From Pseudomonas tumuqii (GTDB lineage: Bacteria; Pseudomonadota; Gammaproteobacteria; Pseudomonadales; Pseudomonadaceae), in NCBI RefSeq assembly GCF_013184545.1, contig NZ_JAAOJA010000002.1, forward strand, positions 310,001 through 374,000: a stretch of DNA of 64,000 nt, written 5' to 3'. Position 1 is the stretch's first letter. Each line of letters opens with the position of its first letter. The notes below the pieces were generated by a model that did no database searches, was not told the DNA's origin, and saw only the letters and a program-made list of their open reading frames with translations. Shown here piece after piece: positions 19,492-28,562 of the stretch. The position numbers and the translations under genes are program-made.

Positions 19492-20348
19492 GCGCGGTGG
19501 TTGCCATGCGTCTGCCGATCCAGACCGACCTCAGTGGCTTCATCGCCCTGTTGCAGCGCTTGCAGGTACCGCACCGGGTTTCCGAGGAAGCCGGCGAACA
19601 GCTGCTGTGGGTGCCGGGCGAGTTGGCCGAGCAGGTGTGCGACCTGTATCTGCGCTACCCGCAGGGCGATGCGGCGCTGCAGCCGGCTACCCCGCCGCAG
19701 GCCGCCGTGGGGTTCGTCCAGCAGTTGCGCGCCAGTCCGCTGACGGCCGGCATGCTCGGGCTGACCCTGCTGGTGGCCGTGCTGACCGCGCTGGGCGACA
19801 ACTTCGCGGCGATCCGCTGGTTGAGCTTCGTCGATTTCCGCATTCAGGGCGATTACATCTATTTCGGTTACCTGGCCGAAATGCTCGAAAAGGGGCAGTG
19901 GTGGCGCCTGATCACGCCGATGCTGATTCATTTCGGTCTGCTGCACCTGACGATGAATGCGCTCTGGTACTGGGTGCTGGGGCAACGCATCGAGGCGCGC
20001 CAGGGGCCGTGGACGCTGCTCGGCCTGACGCTGCTGTTCAGCCTGGCCTCCAATCTGGCCCAGTACAGCTTTTCCGGGCCGGCCTTGTTTGGCGGCTTGT
20101 CCGGCGTGCTCTACGGCCTGCTGGGGCACTGTTGGCTGTTCCAGCGCCTGGCCCCCACTGCCGAGTATCAGTTGCCGCGTGGCGTGCTGGTGATGATGCT
20201 GGCCTGGCTGCTGATCTGCATGACCGGCATCTTCGAGCTGCTGCAGTTCGGTGCGATTGCCAATGCCGCCCATGTCGGCGGATTGCTTGCCGGCTGCACT
20301 ACCGGGCTGCTGGGTGGGGCCCTGGCGCGCCAGCGTGCCGACAGATGA
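19488..20348 (+). CDS. Rhomboid-family intramembrane serine protease
   Basis: A 286-residue membrane protein with an N-terminal cytoplasmic domain (about 95 residues) and six hydrophobic segments. The catalytic Ser is in GGLSGVLYG (about residue 204) and the catalytic His in NAAHVGGLLAG (about residue 262). The conserved WWRLITPMLIHFGLLHL segment of loop 1 is present. GlpG-like enzymes cleave single-span membrane proteins. The ATG overlaps the previous TGA. Confidence 0.92.
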   Translation: MSAVVAMRLPIQTDLSGFIALLQRLQVPHRVSEEAGEQLLWVPGELAEQVCDLYLRYPQGDAALQPATPPQAAVGFVQQLRASPLTAGMLGLTLLVAVLTALGDNFAAIRWLSFVDFRIQGDYIYFGYLAEMLEKGQWWRLITPMLIHFGLLHLTMNALWYWVLGQRIEARQGPWTLLGLTLLFSLASNLAQYSFSGPALFGGLSGVLYGLLGHCWLFQRLAPTAEYQLPRGVLVMMLAWLLICMTGIFELLQFGAIANAAHVGGLLAGCTTGLLGGALARQRADR

Positions 20349-20424
20349 TTGCACGGGCTTGCGCCAAGCGCTCGCGGGCGCCGGGCGCAGCCGGTAAACT
20401 GCGGCTTTGTATTCGGAGGTATCC

Positions 20425-20703
20425 ATGTCGTCCTTTCTCCAAGCCATTGAAAATATCACCCCGGACATTCACCAGAACCTGAAGTTGGCCCTGGAAATCG
20501 GCAAGTGGCCCGATGGCCGCAAGCTGACCCAGGAGCAGAAGGAGCTGACCCTGCAGGCGCTGATCGCCTGGGAATCGCGCAACCTCCCCGAGGATCAACG
20601 CATCGGCTACATGGGCGAGCAGGCCTGTGGCTCCAAGTCCGAGCCGGCACCCAACCTGTTGTTCACGTCCCTGGATCCCGTGTCCGCGGATCCCCTGCAC
20701 TGA
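20425..20703 (+). CDS. YeaC family protein (DUF1315)
   Basis: A 92-residue protein with the DUF1315 hallmarks LALEIGKWPDGRKLT and LTLQALIAWESRNLP. GGAGG precedes the ATG at 20425. Function unknown; the family is conserved in gamma-proteobacteria. The stop overlaps the next gene as TGATG, so the two products are probably made together. Confidence 0.86.
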   Translation: MSSFLQAIENITPDIHQNLKLALEIGKWPDGRKLTQEQKELTLQALIAWESRNLPEDQRIGYMGEQACGSKSEPAPNLLFTSLDPVSADPLH

Positions 20704-21536
20704 TGGCCGAATTGGCACGCGGTGCCCTGAGCAAGATGGCGGCGCGCCTGGATGCGCCCGTGCAGTACGCCTTTCGCCTGGACGAGCAGGAAGTCGCGGT
20801 CAATCCATTGATCGGCAAGACCCTGCGCCTCGAATACCTGGGCGCCATTCATTGCAGCCACTGCGGGCGCAAGACCAAGACCAGTTTCAGCCAGGGCTAC
20901 TGCTACCCCTGCATGCAGAAGCTGGCGCAGTGCGATATCTGCATCATGAGCCCGGAGCGCTGCCACTACGAGGCCGGCACCTGCCGCGAACCGAGTTGGG
21001 GCGAGCAGTTCTGCATGACCGACCATGTGGTCTACCTGGCCAACTCCTCGGGCGTGAAGGTCGGCATCACCCGTGCCACGCAGATTCCGACGCGCTGGAT
21101 GGACCAGGGCGCGAGCCAGGCCTTGCCGATCCTGCGGGTGGCGACCCGTCAGCAGTCGGGCCTGGTCGAAGACCTACTGCGCAGTCAGGTCGCGGACAAG
21201 ACCAACTGGCGCGCCTTGCTCAAGGGCGACGCGGTGCCGGTCGACCTGCCGGCGATTCGTGACCAGCTGTTCGCCAGCTGTGGCGCCGGGCTCACCGAGT
21301 TGCAGCAGCGCTTCGGCATTCAGGCGATTCAGCCGCTGAGCGATCAGCAGCCGGTGGACATCCGTTACCCGATCGAGGCCTACCCGGCCAAGATCAGCAG
21401 CTTCAACCTGGACAAGAACCCGATTGCCGAAGGGACCCTGCTCGGCATCAAGGGCCAGTACCTGATGTTCGACACCGGCGTGATCAATATCCGCAAGTAC
21501 ACCAGCTATCAGATAGCGGCAAGCTGCCCGGCATAA
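20703..21536 (+). CDS. DUF2797 family protein with Cys-rich zinc-site region
   Basis: A 277-residue protein. Residues about 55-100 contain CSHCGRKTK, GYCYPCMQ, CDICIM and further Cys, which look like structural zinc or iron sites. A GIY-YIG-like segment follows (VVYLANSSGVKVGITRATQI), suggesting a nuclease-related fold. No activity is established. It starts at the DUF1315 stop and precedes pepN by 82 bases. Confidence 0.84.
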   Translation: MAELARGALSKMAARLDAPVQYAFRLDEQEVAVNPLIGKTLRLEYLGAIHCSHCGRKTKTSFSQGYCYPCMQKLAQCDICIMSPERCHYEAGTCREPSWGEQFCMTDHVVYLANSSGVKVGITRATQIPTRWMDQGASQALPILRVATRQQSGLVEDLLRSQVADKTNWRALLKGDAVPVDLPAIRDQLFASCGAGLTELQQRFGIQAIQPLSDQQPVDIRYPIEAYPAKISSFNLDKNPIAEGTLLGIKGQYLMFDTGVINIRKYTSYQIAASCPA

Positions 21537-21618
21537 GCCGCGCGCTTGAAGTCGTGACGACCGCAACCACTTAGCAGCTTGAAGCGTCTCGCTTGCAGCT
21601 GCCGCGAAGAGGCTCCCC

Positions 21619-24291
21619 ATGCGCACCGAACAACCGAAGATGATCTACCTCAAGGACTATCAGGCGCCGGACTACCTGATCGACGAGACGCACCTGACCT
21701 TCGAGTTGTTCGAGGATCACGCCCTGGTGCATGCGCAACTGGTGATGCGGCGCAACCCGGCATGTGCGGCCGGCGCTCCGGGCGCCGGCTTGCCGGTGCT
21801 GGTGCTGGATGGCCAGGAACTGGAGCTGCTCAGCCTGTCCCTCGATGGTGCGGCGCTGGCGGCCGACGATTACCAGCTCGACGCCAGCCACCTGAGCCTG
21901 CAGCCGAAGAGTGCCAGCTTCGTCATCGACAGCAGCGTGCGCATCCACCCGGAGCGCAATACCGCCCTGGAAGGCCTGTACAAGTCCGGCAGCATGTTCT
22001 GCACCCAGTGCGAGGCCGAGGGTTTCCGCAAGATCACCTATTACCTCGATCGCCCGGACGTGATGAGCAAGTTCACCACCACCCTGAGCGCCGAGCAGCA
22101 CAGCTACCCGGTGCTGTTGTCCAACGGCAATCCGATTGCCAGCGGCCCGGAAGAGGGCGGTCGGCACTGGGCGACCTGGCAGGACCCGTTCATGAAGCCG
22201 GCCTACCTGTTCGCCCTGGTCGCCGGCGACCTCTGGTGCGTGGAAGATACCTTTACCACCATGAGCGCGCGGGAAGTGGCGCTGCGCATCTATGTCGAGC
22301 CGGAGAATATCGACAAGGTGCAGCACGCCATGGACAGCCTGAAGAAGGCGATGAAGTGGGACGAAGACGTCTACGGTCGCGAGTACGACCTGGACATCTT
22401 CATGATCGTCGCGGTCAACGACTTCAACATGGGCGCCATGGAGAACAAGGGCCTCAACATCTTCAACTCCAGCTGCGTGCTGGCCAAGGCCGAGACCGCC
22501 ACCGATGCCGCCCACCAGCGGGTCGAGGCGGTGGTGGCGCACGAGTACTTCCACAACTGGTCGGGCAACCGGGTGACCTGCCGCGACTGGTTCCAGCTGT
22601 CGCTCAAGGAAGGCTTCACCGTGTTCCGCGACGCCGAGTTCAGCGCCGACATGAACTCGCGCACGGTCAAGCGCATCGAGGACGTGGCCTACCTGCGCAC
22701 TCACCAGTTCGCCGAGGATGCCGGCCCCATGGCCCATCCGGTGCGTCCCGAGGCCTTCATGGAGATTTCCAACTTCTACACCCTGACCGTCTACGAGAAG
22801 GGCTCGGAAGTGGTGCGCATGATCCGCACCCTGGTCGGCGATGCGGGCTTTCGCCAGGGCAGCGATCTGTACTTCGCGCGCCACGATGGCCAGGCGGTGA
22901 CCTGCGACGATTTCATCAAGGCCATGGAAGACGCCAATGGCGTCGACCTGAGCCAGTTCAAACGCTGGTACAGCCAGGGCGGTACGCCGCGCCTGGCCGT
23001 CAGCGAGGCCTACGATGCCGCCGCCAAGACCTACAGCCTGAGCTTCCACCAGAGCTGTCCGGCCACCCCGGGACAGCGCGACAAGCAGCCCTTCGTGATT
23101 CCCGTGGAGCTGGGTCTGCTCGGCGCGCAGGGCCAGGCCTTGCCGCTGAGACTGGGCGGTGAAGCCAGCGCAGGGGCGACGTCGCGGGTGATCTCGATCA
23201 CCGAAGCCGAGCAGCTGGTGACCTTTGTCGATGTCGCCGAACAGCCGCTGCCCTCGTTGCTGCGCGGCTTCTCCGCACCGGTCAAGCTGAGCTTCCCGTA
23301 CAGCCGCGACCAGTTGATGTTCCTCATGCAGCACGACGCCGACGGCTTCAACCGCTGGGAAGCCGGTCAGCAGTTGTCCGTGCAGGTGTTGCAGGAGTTG
23401 ATCGGCCAGCATCAGCGTGGCGATACCTTGCAGCTGGATCCGCGCCTGGTCGGCGCACTGCGCAGCGTGCTGGAGAACGCGTCGCTGGATCAGGCCATGG
23501 TCGCCGAGCTGCTCTCGTTGCCGGGTGAGGCCTACCTCAGCGAAATCAGCGAAGTGGCCGATGTCGATGCCATCCATGCCGCCCGCGAGTTCGCCCGCGC
23601 ACAGTTGGCCGAGGCGCTGTTCGATCTGCTCTGGCAGCGTTACCAGGCCAATCGCGAGCTTTCGCGCAGCACCGCTTATGTCGCCGAGGCCGAACACTTC
23701 GCCCGGCGCAGCCTGCAGAACATCGCGCTGTCCTACCTGATGCTCAGCGGCAAGCCCGAGGTGCTGGCGGCTTGCCTGGAGCAGTTCGAGGTGTGCGACA
23801 ACATGACCGAGCGCCTGGCGGCCCTGGCGGTGCTGGTCAATTCGCCGTTCGAAGCGGAAAAGGCCAAGACCCTGGCCAGCTTTGCCGAGTTCTTCAAGGA
23901 CAACCCCTTGGTCATGGACCAGTGGTTCAGCGTCCAGGCGGCGTGCAGCCTGCCGGGCGCCTTGGCGCGCGTGCAGCACCTGATGACGCACCCGGCCTTT
24001 ACCCTGAAAAACCCGAACAAGGTGCGCGCCCTGATCGGCGCGTTCAGCGGGCAGAATCCGGTCAATTTCCATCAGGCCGACGGCAGCGGCTACCGCTTCC
24101 TGGCCGATCAGGTGATTACCCTGAATGCCCTCAACCCGCAGATCGCCTCGCGCTTGCTCGGGCCGTTAACCCGTTGGGGCAAATACGACGACGCGCGTCA
24201 GGCCTTGATGAAGGCCGAGCTGCAACGGATTCTCGCGTCTGGCGAGCTATCCAGCGACGTGTTCGAGGTGGTCAGCAAAAGCCTCGCGTAG
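21619..24291 (+). CDS. pepN: Aminopeptidase N
   Basis: An 890-residue M1 zinc aminopeptidase of the usual length. The exopeptidase motif GAMENKGLN is near residue 272 and the zinc motif HEYFHNWSGN near residue 308, with the third ligand Glu downstream in LKEGFTVFRDAEF. It trims N-terminal residues from cytosolic peptides. It ends a run of same-strand genes and is followed by an imperfect terminator. Confidence 0.97.
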   Translation: MRTEQPKMIYLKDYQAPDYLIDETHLTFELFEDHALVHAQLVMRRNPACAAGAPGAGLPVLVLDGQELELLSLSLDGAALAADDYQLDASHLSLQPKSASFVIDSSVRIHPERNTALEGLYKSGSMFCTQCEAEGFRKITYYLDRPDVMSKFTTTLSAEQHSYPVLLSNGNPIASGPEEGGRHWATWQDPFMKPAYLFALVAGDLWCVEDTFTTMSAREVALRIYVEPENIDKVQHAMDSLKKAMKWDEDVYGREYDLDIFMIVAVNDFNMGAMENKGLNIFNSSCVLAKAETATDAAHQRVEAVVAHEYFHNWSGNRVTCRDWFQLSLKEGFTVFRDAEFSADMNSRTVKRIEDVAYLRTHQFAEDAGPMAHPVRPEAFMEISNFYTLTVYEKGSEVVRMIRTLVGDAGFRQGSDLYFARHDGQAVTCDDFIKAMEDANGVDLSQFKRWYSQGGTPRLAVSEAYDAAAKTYSLSFHQSCPATPGQRDKQPFVIPVELGLLGAQGQALPLRLGGEASAGATSRVISITEAEQLVTFVDVAEQPLPSLLRGFSAPVKLSFPYSRDQLMFLMQHDADGFNRWEAGQQLSVQVLQELIGQHQRGDTLQLDPRLVGALRSVLENASLDQAMVAELLSLPGEAYLSEISEVADVDAIHAAREFARAQLAEALFDLLWQRYQANRELSRSTAYVAEAEHFARRSLQNIALSYLMLSGKPEVLAACLEQFEVCDNMTERLAALAVLVNSPFEAEKAKTLASFAEFFKDNPLVMDQWFSVQAACSLPGALARVQHLMTHPAFTLKNPNKVRALIGAFSGQNPVNFHQADGSGYRFLADQVITLNALNPQIASRLLGPLTRWGKYDDARQALMKAELQRILASGELSSDVFEVVSKSLA

Positions 24292-24311
24292 TACCTATGG
24301 TGCCTCCCTGA

Positions 24312-24348
24312 AACAGGGTGCCGGTCGCTGATCGGCACTGTGTTTTTT
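24312..24348 (+). terminator. Intrinsic terminator after pepN (imperfect)
   Basis: ACAGGGTGCCG pairs imperfectly with CGGCACTGTG across a short loop and is followed by six T residues. Confidence 0.6.
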
Positions 24349-24715
24349 GCCCGATGGCAATCGGCAGGGCAGTAGTGGTATTTGCAACTCTCCTTCATGA
24401 CCCGTGGGGGTCACCGCGGCAGCAGAGTGAAGATGGCGTGCATGCGCGCCGTCCTGCGCTCTGGAGCAAACCGTGATCCGTAGGGCGTCACTCGCCGCAG
24501 GCAGTGCGCCAAGCGTCGAGCAGCATCGACTTCAGTCAGCCAGTTGCGCATGACGGTTACTTCAAGCCGGCGGCCCTGCGTCGTCGCGGCACACTCGGAT
24601 GTTCGTGTAGTGTTGGCGAAAGGCCGCTACAGTGAGGGCGGTCCTTACGCATCACTGCGCCGTATAAATGCTCAATCACGCGGGCCGGCCTTAACAAAAC
24701 ATAACGTCACGCCGA

Positions 24716-24745
24716 TTGTCAGGCCTTTCGAAAGCTCGCTAGCAT
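24716..24745 (+). promoter_or_regulatory. Candidate sigma70 promoter of the YCF48–RND operon
   Basis: TTGTCA (24716-24721) and TAGCAT (24740-24745) are separated by 18 bases. The leader to the ATG at 24797 is about 45 bases and contains AAGGGGGAAGG. Confidence 0.55.
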
Positions 24746-24796
24746 AGGGGGTCTGCTAAAAAGCAGGACCACCGATAACAACAAGGGGGAAGGTAT

Positions 24797-25876
24797 ATGA
24801 GTGAGCCCGTCATGCGGCGCACCCGGGCCGGTCTGTTCAACGTACCGGCGTTGCGTTTCTACTCGCCGCTGGCTAAAGCGCTCTCGCTCTGCAGTGTGCT
24901 GTCCATTGTGATTTTCGCTGCCGCGCCATTGCAGGCACAAACTGCCACCGATTCCGCCGTCCGTTACTCGATCGAATCGCCCAAAGCAGTGGAGAAACTG
25001 CTGTTGGACGTCACGCGCGCTGGCTCGCGCCTGGTGGCTGTGGGTGATCGTGGTCATATCCTCTACTCCGACGACAACGGCGCCAGCTGGAGCCAGGCCA
25101 AGGTGCCGACCCGGCAGATGCTCACCGCGGTGTTCTTTGTCGATGACCAGCACGGTTGGGCGGTTGGTCATGACGCACAGATTCTCTCCAGCAACGATGG
25201 CGGCGTTACCTGGGTCAAACAGTTCGAGGACCTGGAGCGCGAAGCACCGCTGCTTGACGTCTGGTTCAAGGATCGCAACAGCGGTTATGCCGTGGGCGCA
25301 TACGGTGCTCTGCTGGAAACCACCGATGGTGGGGCGAACTGGGCGGATGTCAGCGACCGTCTTGATAACGAAGACGGTTATCACCTGAACGCCATCGTCG
25401 CGGTCAAGGATTCCGGGTTGTTTGTCGTCGGCGAACTGGGCGGCATGTTCCGTTCGCCCGACTGGGGGCAAACCTGGGAAACCCTCGAGGGGCCCTATGA
25501 GGGCTCACTGTTTGGCGCTCTTGGCACCGGCGAAACCGGCAGTCTGCTGGTCTATGGCCTGCGTGGCCACCTGTTCCGCTCCGCTGATTTCGGTAATAGC
25601 TGGCAGCGGATCGAGCTGAATACCCCGCATAACGGTCCGCTGGAGTTTGGCCTGGCCGATGGCAATCGACTTGCCGACGGCTCGATCATGGTGGTTGGGC
25701 ATGGCGGCACCGTGCTGAAAAGCAGCGATGACGGGCGCACCTTCAGTCTGCTCAATCGCGTCGACCGGCTCTCGCTAGCGGGCGTCACTGCACTGGATAA
25801 CGGCAACCTGATTCTGGTGGGGCAGGGCGGCGTCCACGTCGCTTCGCCGACTGGCGCCGATCTGGGCCAACAATAA
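24797..25876 (+). CDS. YCF48-like periplasmic beta-propeller protein
   Basis: A 359-residue protein with a long N-terminal extension and a Sec-type signal ending around LQAQ (about residue 49). Six Asp-box repeats follow: YSDDNGASW, SSNDGGVTW, ETTDGGANW, RSPDWGQTW, RSADFGNSW and KSSDDGRTF. These mark a YCF48/sialidase-like propeller, a fold that binds or chaperones membrane-protein complexes. The RND exporter gene starts 18 bases after its stop, so the propeller is probably a periplasmic partner of that transporter. Its biochemical role is unknown. Confidence 0.85.
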   Translation: MSEPVMRRTRAGLFNVPALRFYSPLAKALSLCSVLSIVIFAAAPLQAQTATDSAVRYSIESPKAVEKLLLDVTRAGSRLVAVGDRGHILYSDDNGASWSQAKVPTRQMLTAVFFVDDQHGWAVGHDAQILSSNDGGVTWVKQFEDLEREAPLLDVWFKDRNSGYAVGAYGALLETTDGGANWADVSDRLDNEDGYHLNAIVAVKDSGLFVVGELGGMFRSPDWGQTWETLEGPYEGSLFGALGTGETGSLLVYGLRGHLFRSADFGNSWQRIELNTPHNGPLEFGLADGNRLADGSIMVVGHGGTVLKSSDDGRTFSLLNRVDRLSLAGVTALDNGNLILVGQGGVHVASPTGADLGQQ

Positions 25877-25894
25877 TAAGCCGGGAGAGTTTGC

Positions 25895-28249
25895 ATGAGT
25901 AAGCATCAACAACAACCTGCGTCTGTCCTCGAGCGGTTGATCTTCAATAATCGCCCGGCCGTCATTGTGCTGTGCCTGCTGATCAGTGTTTTTCTGTTCT
26001 ATCAAGCTGCCCAGGTGCGCCCACAAACCAGCTTCGAGAAGATGATCCCGCTGGGTCATCCTTATATCCAGAAGATGCTCGAGCATCGCAACGACCTGGC
26101 GAACCTGGGCAACACCGTGCGTATCTCGGTGGAAGCGGTCGATGGCGACATCTTCACCAAGGAGTACATGGAGACGCTGCGCCAGATCAACGACGAAGTG
26201 TTCTACATTCCTGGTGTCGATCGTTCCGGCTTGAAATCGCTGTGGAGTCCGAGCGTACGCTGGACCGAGGTGACCGAAGAGGGCTTCGCCGGCGGCGAAG
26301 TGATTCCGCAGACCTACGACGGCTCGAGTGACAGCCTGGAAGATTTGCGTAGCAATATTCTCAAGTCCGGGCAGATCGGCCGGCTGGTGGCGAACAACTT
26401 CAAGTCGAGCATCGTCGACGTGCCGCTGCTGGAGTCCTATCCGGACCCTGAGGACCAGAGCAAGCTGATCCCGCTGGATTACCAGAAATTCTCCCACGAG
26501 CTGGAAGAGAAAATTCGCGAGAAGTACCAGGCACAGAACCCTAACGTGAAGGTGCATGTCATCGGCTTCGCCAAGAAAGTTGGCGATCTGATCGATGGTC
26601 TGGTCGGTGTGGCCTTGTTCTTTGCCGTGGCCATTGGCATCACCTTCGCCCTGCTGTTGTGGTTCACCCATTGCTTCAAGAGCACCATGGCGGTGGTCGT
26701 CACCACCCTGATCGCGGTGATCTGGCAGTTGGGCTTGCTGCATACCCTGGGTTTCGGTCTGGATCCTTATTCGATGCTGGTGCCGTTTCTGGTATTCGCC
26801 ATCGGTATTTCCCATGGGGTGCAAAAGATCAACGGCATCGCCATGGCCTCGGGGGAGGCGACGAGCCCGTTGGCTGCCGCGCGCATGGCGTTCCGCCAAC
26901 TGTTCATTCCCGGCTTGGTCGCCTTGCTGTCGGATGCGGTCGGCTTCATCACCTTGCTGCTGATCGATATCGGCGTGATCCGTGAGCTGGCCATCGGCGC
27001 GTCCATGGGTGTGGCGGTGATCATCCTGACCAACCTGATCTTGCTGCCGGTGATGATTTCCTACATCGGCATCAGCAAGAAGGCGGTCAGGATCAGCCGT
27101 GAAGAGGCGTCTCAGGATCATCCGATCTGGCGTCTGATTTCCAACTTCGCCCACCCGATGGTGGCGCCGGTGTCCGTGCTGATTGCCGTGGTGGCTCTGG
27201 CCGGCGGCATCTGGTATGGCCAGAATCTGAAGATCGGCGACCTCGATCAGGGCGCACCCGAGCTGCATCCGGACTCGCGCTACAACCTGGATAACGACTT
27301 CGTCATCCGCAACTACTCGACCAGCTCCGACGTGCTGGTGGTGATGGTCAAGACCGGATCGGAAGGATGTTCGACCTACCAGACCCTGTCGGCCATGGAC
27401 CAGCTGATGTGGACCATGGAGAACACCGAGGGCGTGCAGTCGGCCATCTCCATGGTCACGGTGTCGCGTCAGGTGATCAAGGGCATGAACGAGGGCAACC
27501 TGAAATGGGAAACCCTGTCGCGTAATCAGGACGTGCTGAACAACTCGATTGCGCGGGCCGACGGTCTGTACAACGCCGATTGCTCGGTAGCGCCGGTGCT
27601 GGTGTTCCTCAACGACCATAAGGCCGAAACCCTGGAACGTGCGGTCGCGGTGGTCGAAGAATTCGCCAAGGAAACCAACAAGGAAGGCCTGGAGTTCATC
27701 CTAGCGGCCGGTAACGCCGGTATCGAAGCGGCCACCAACGAGGTGATCGCCGCGTCGGAGACCACCATGCTGGTGGCGGTCTATGCCGCCGTGAGCATCA
27801 TGTGCCTGCTGACCTTCCGCTCGATTGCCGCCACCCTGTGCGTGATGCTACCGCTGGTGTTGACCTCTATCCTGGGCAACGCGCTGATGGCCTACATGGG
27901 CATCGGGGTCAAGGTGGCGACCCTGCCGGTGATCGCACTGGGCGTCGGCATCGGTGTCGACTACGGCATCTACATCTACAGCCGTATGGAAACCTACCTG
28001 CGCCTGGGGCTGTCGTTGCAGGATGCCTACTACGAGACCCTCAAATCGACTGGTAAGGCCGTGCTGTTCACCGGTGTCTGCCTGGCGATCGGTGTGGCGA
28101 CCTGGATCTTCTCGGCGATCAAGTTCCAGGCCGACATGGGCCTGATGCTGACCTTCATGTTCCTCTGGAACATGATCGGCGCGATCTGGCTGCTGCCGGC
28201 ACTGGCGCGCTTCCTGATCAACCCGGAGAAGCTGCGTAACAAGGCCTGA
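25895..28249 (+). CDS. RND superfamily transporter, HAE3/MMPL type
   Basis: A 784-residue inner-membrane protein with the two-fold RND plan: one membrane helix (about residues 24-41), a large periplasmic loop, five helices (about 228-390), then a second copy (helix about 425-445, loop, helices about 630-775). Motifs include LVFAIGISHGVQ and VIALGVGIGVDYGIYIYSRM, which carries the conserved acidic residue. HAE3 members move hopanoids, sterols, carotenoids or other lipids, often without a membrane-fusion protein, as here. It pairs with the YCF48 propeller. Substrate unknown. A strong terminator follows. Confidence 0.9.
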   Translation: MSKHQQQPASVLERLIFNNRPAVIVLCLLISVFLFYQAAQVRPQTSFEKMIPLGHPYIQKMLEHRNDLANLGNTVRISVEAVDGDIFTKEYMETLRQINDEVFYIPGVDRSGLKSLWSPSVRWTEVTEEGFAGGEVIPQTYDGSSDSLEDLRSNILKSGQIGRLVANNFKSSIVDVPLLESYPDPEDQSKLIPLDYQKFSHELEEKIREKYQAQNPNVKVHVIGFAKKVGDLIDGLVGVALFFAVAIGITFALLLWFTHCFKSTMAVVVTTLIAVIWQLGLLHTLGFGLDPYSMLVPFLVFAIGISHGVQKINGIAMASGEATSPLAAARMAFRQLFIPGLVALLSDAVGFITLLLIDIGVIRELAIGASMGVAVIILTNLILLPVMISYIGISKKAVRISREEASQDHPIWRLISNFAHPMVAPVSVLIAVVALAGGIWYGQNLKIGDLDQGAPELHPDSRYNLDNDFVIRNYSTSSDVLVVMVKTGSEGCSTYQTLSAMDQLMWTMENTEGVQSAISMVTVSRQVIKGMNEGNLKWETLSRNQDVLNNSIARADGLYNADCSVAPVLVFLNDHKAETLERAVAVVEEFAKETNKEGLEFILAAGNAGIEAATNEVIAASETTMLVAVYAAVSIMCLLTFRSIAATLCVMLPLVLTSILGNALMAYMGIGVKVATLPVIALGVGIGVDYGIYIYSRMETYLRLGLSLQDAYYETLKSTGKAVLFTGVCLAIGVATWIFSAIKFQADMGLMLTFMFLWNMIGAIWLLPALARFLINPEKLRNKA

Positions 28250-28270
28250 CAGACAGGCGCAGCACTAAGA

Positions 28271-28300
28271 AACCGCGGCCCTTGGGTCGCGGTTTTTTTT
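28271..28300 (+). terminator. Intrinsic terminator after the RND gene
   Basis: AACCGCG…CGCGGTT stem with CCC/GGG extension and a short TTG loop, followed by eight T residues. Confidence 0.9.
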
Positions 28301-28562
28301 AGGCGATGTACCCGTTAACTGTTGATAGCTCTGTTTTTGGGCAGGCCCAACACTTGACGGGTCCAGGGCTTTTTAGGTTCTTCGCGTTGTAAGCGGCAAA
28401 TTCACCCCACTGCCAGGGATCGAGGCAAGGCGCACTGGCGAAATCCCCAGGCGGTGCAGGTTAGCGCTCAGAGGTTGTGAAAATATCGAGCGCCGTGGCG
28501 AGACCGTCTCCAGGCGTTCGCAACGTCAGTAGCGGGCGTCTGGAGGCGGTCAGGGATGGTTG
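28301..28562. other. Intergenic region between the RND gene and atuG
   Basis: Together with the terminator this is a 313-base gene-free stretch between convergent genes. It contains an imperfect inverted repeat (28502-28516 against 28537-28551, 13 of 15 matching) just past the atuG stop; it lacks a T tract on the minus strand, so it is not a canonical terminator. No ORF or mobile-element gene is supported. Confidence 0.5.

Larger units (their letters stand above)
24292..24796. other. 505-base intergenic region
   Basis: It holds an imperfect pepN terminator (24312-24348) and a good sigma70-like promoter (24716-24745) with the leader of the YCF48 gene. The 67-codon frame at 24544-24747 has no ribosome site or conserved look and overlaps the promoter, so I do not call it. 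Between about 24350 and 24710 I see nothing else. Confidence 0.6.

Noticed and set aside
21571..24072. 833-codon open frame antisense to pepN
   Set aside because: Shadow of pepN; length results from high third-position GC in the true gene.
24544..24747. 67-codon ORF between pepN and the YCF48 gene
   Set aside because: No ribosome site, no conserved look, and it overlaps the likely promoter.
25775..27619. 614-codon antisense frame over the RND gene
   Set aside because: His/Asp/Gln-rich low-complexity translation typical of an antisense shadow.
28301..28562. Possible degraded insertion-sequence end near 28340-28440
   Set aside because: The stretch has an IS-end feel but no transposase remnant, paired inverted ends or target duplication is visible.
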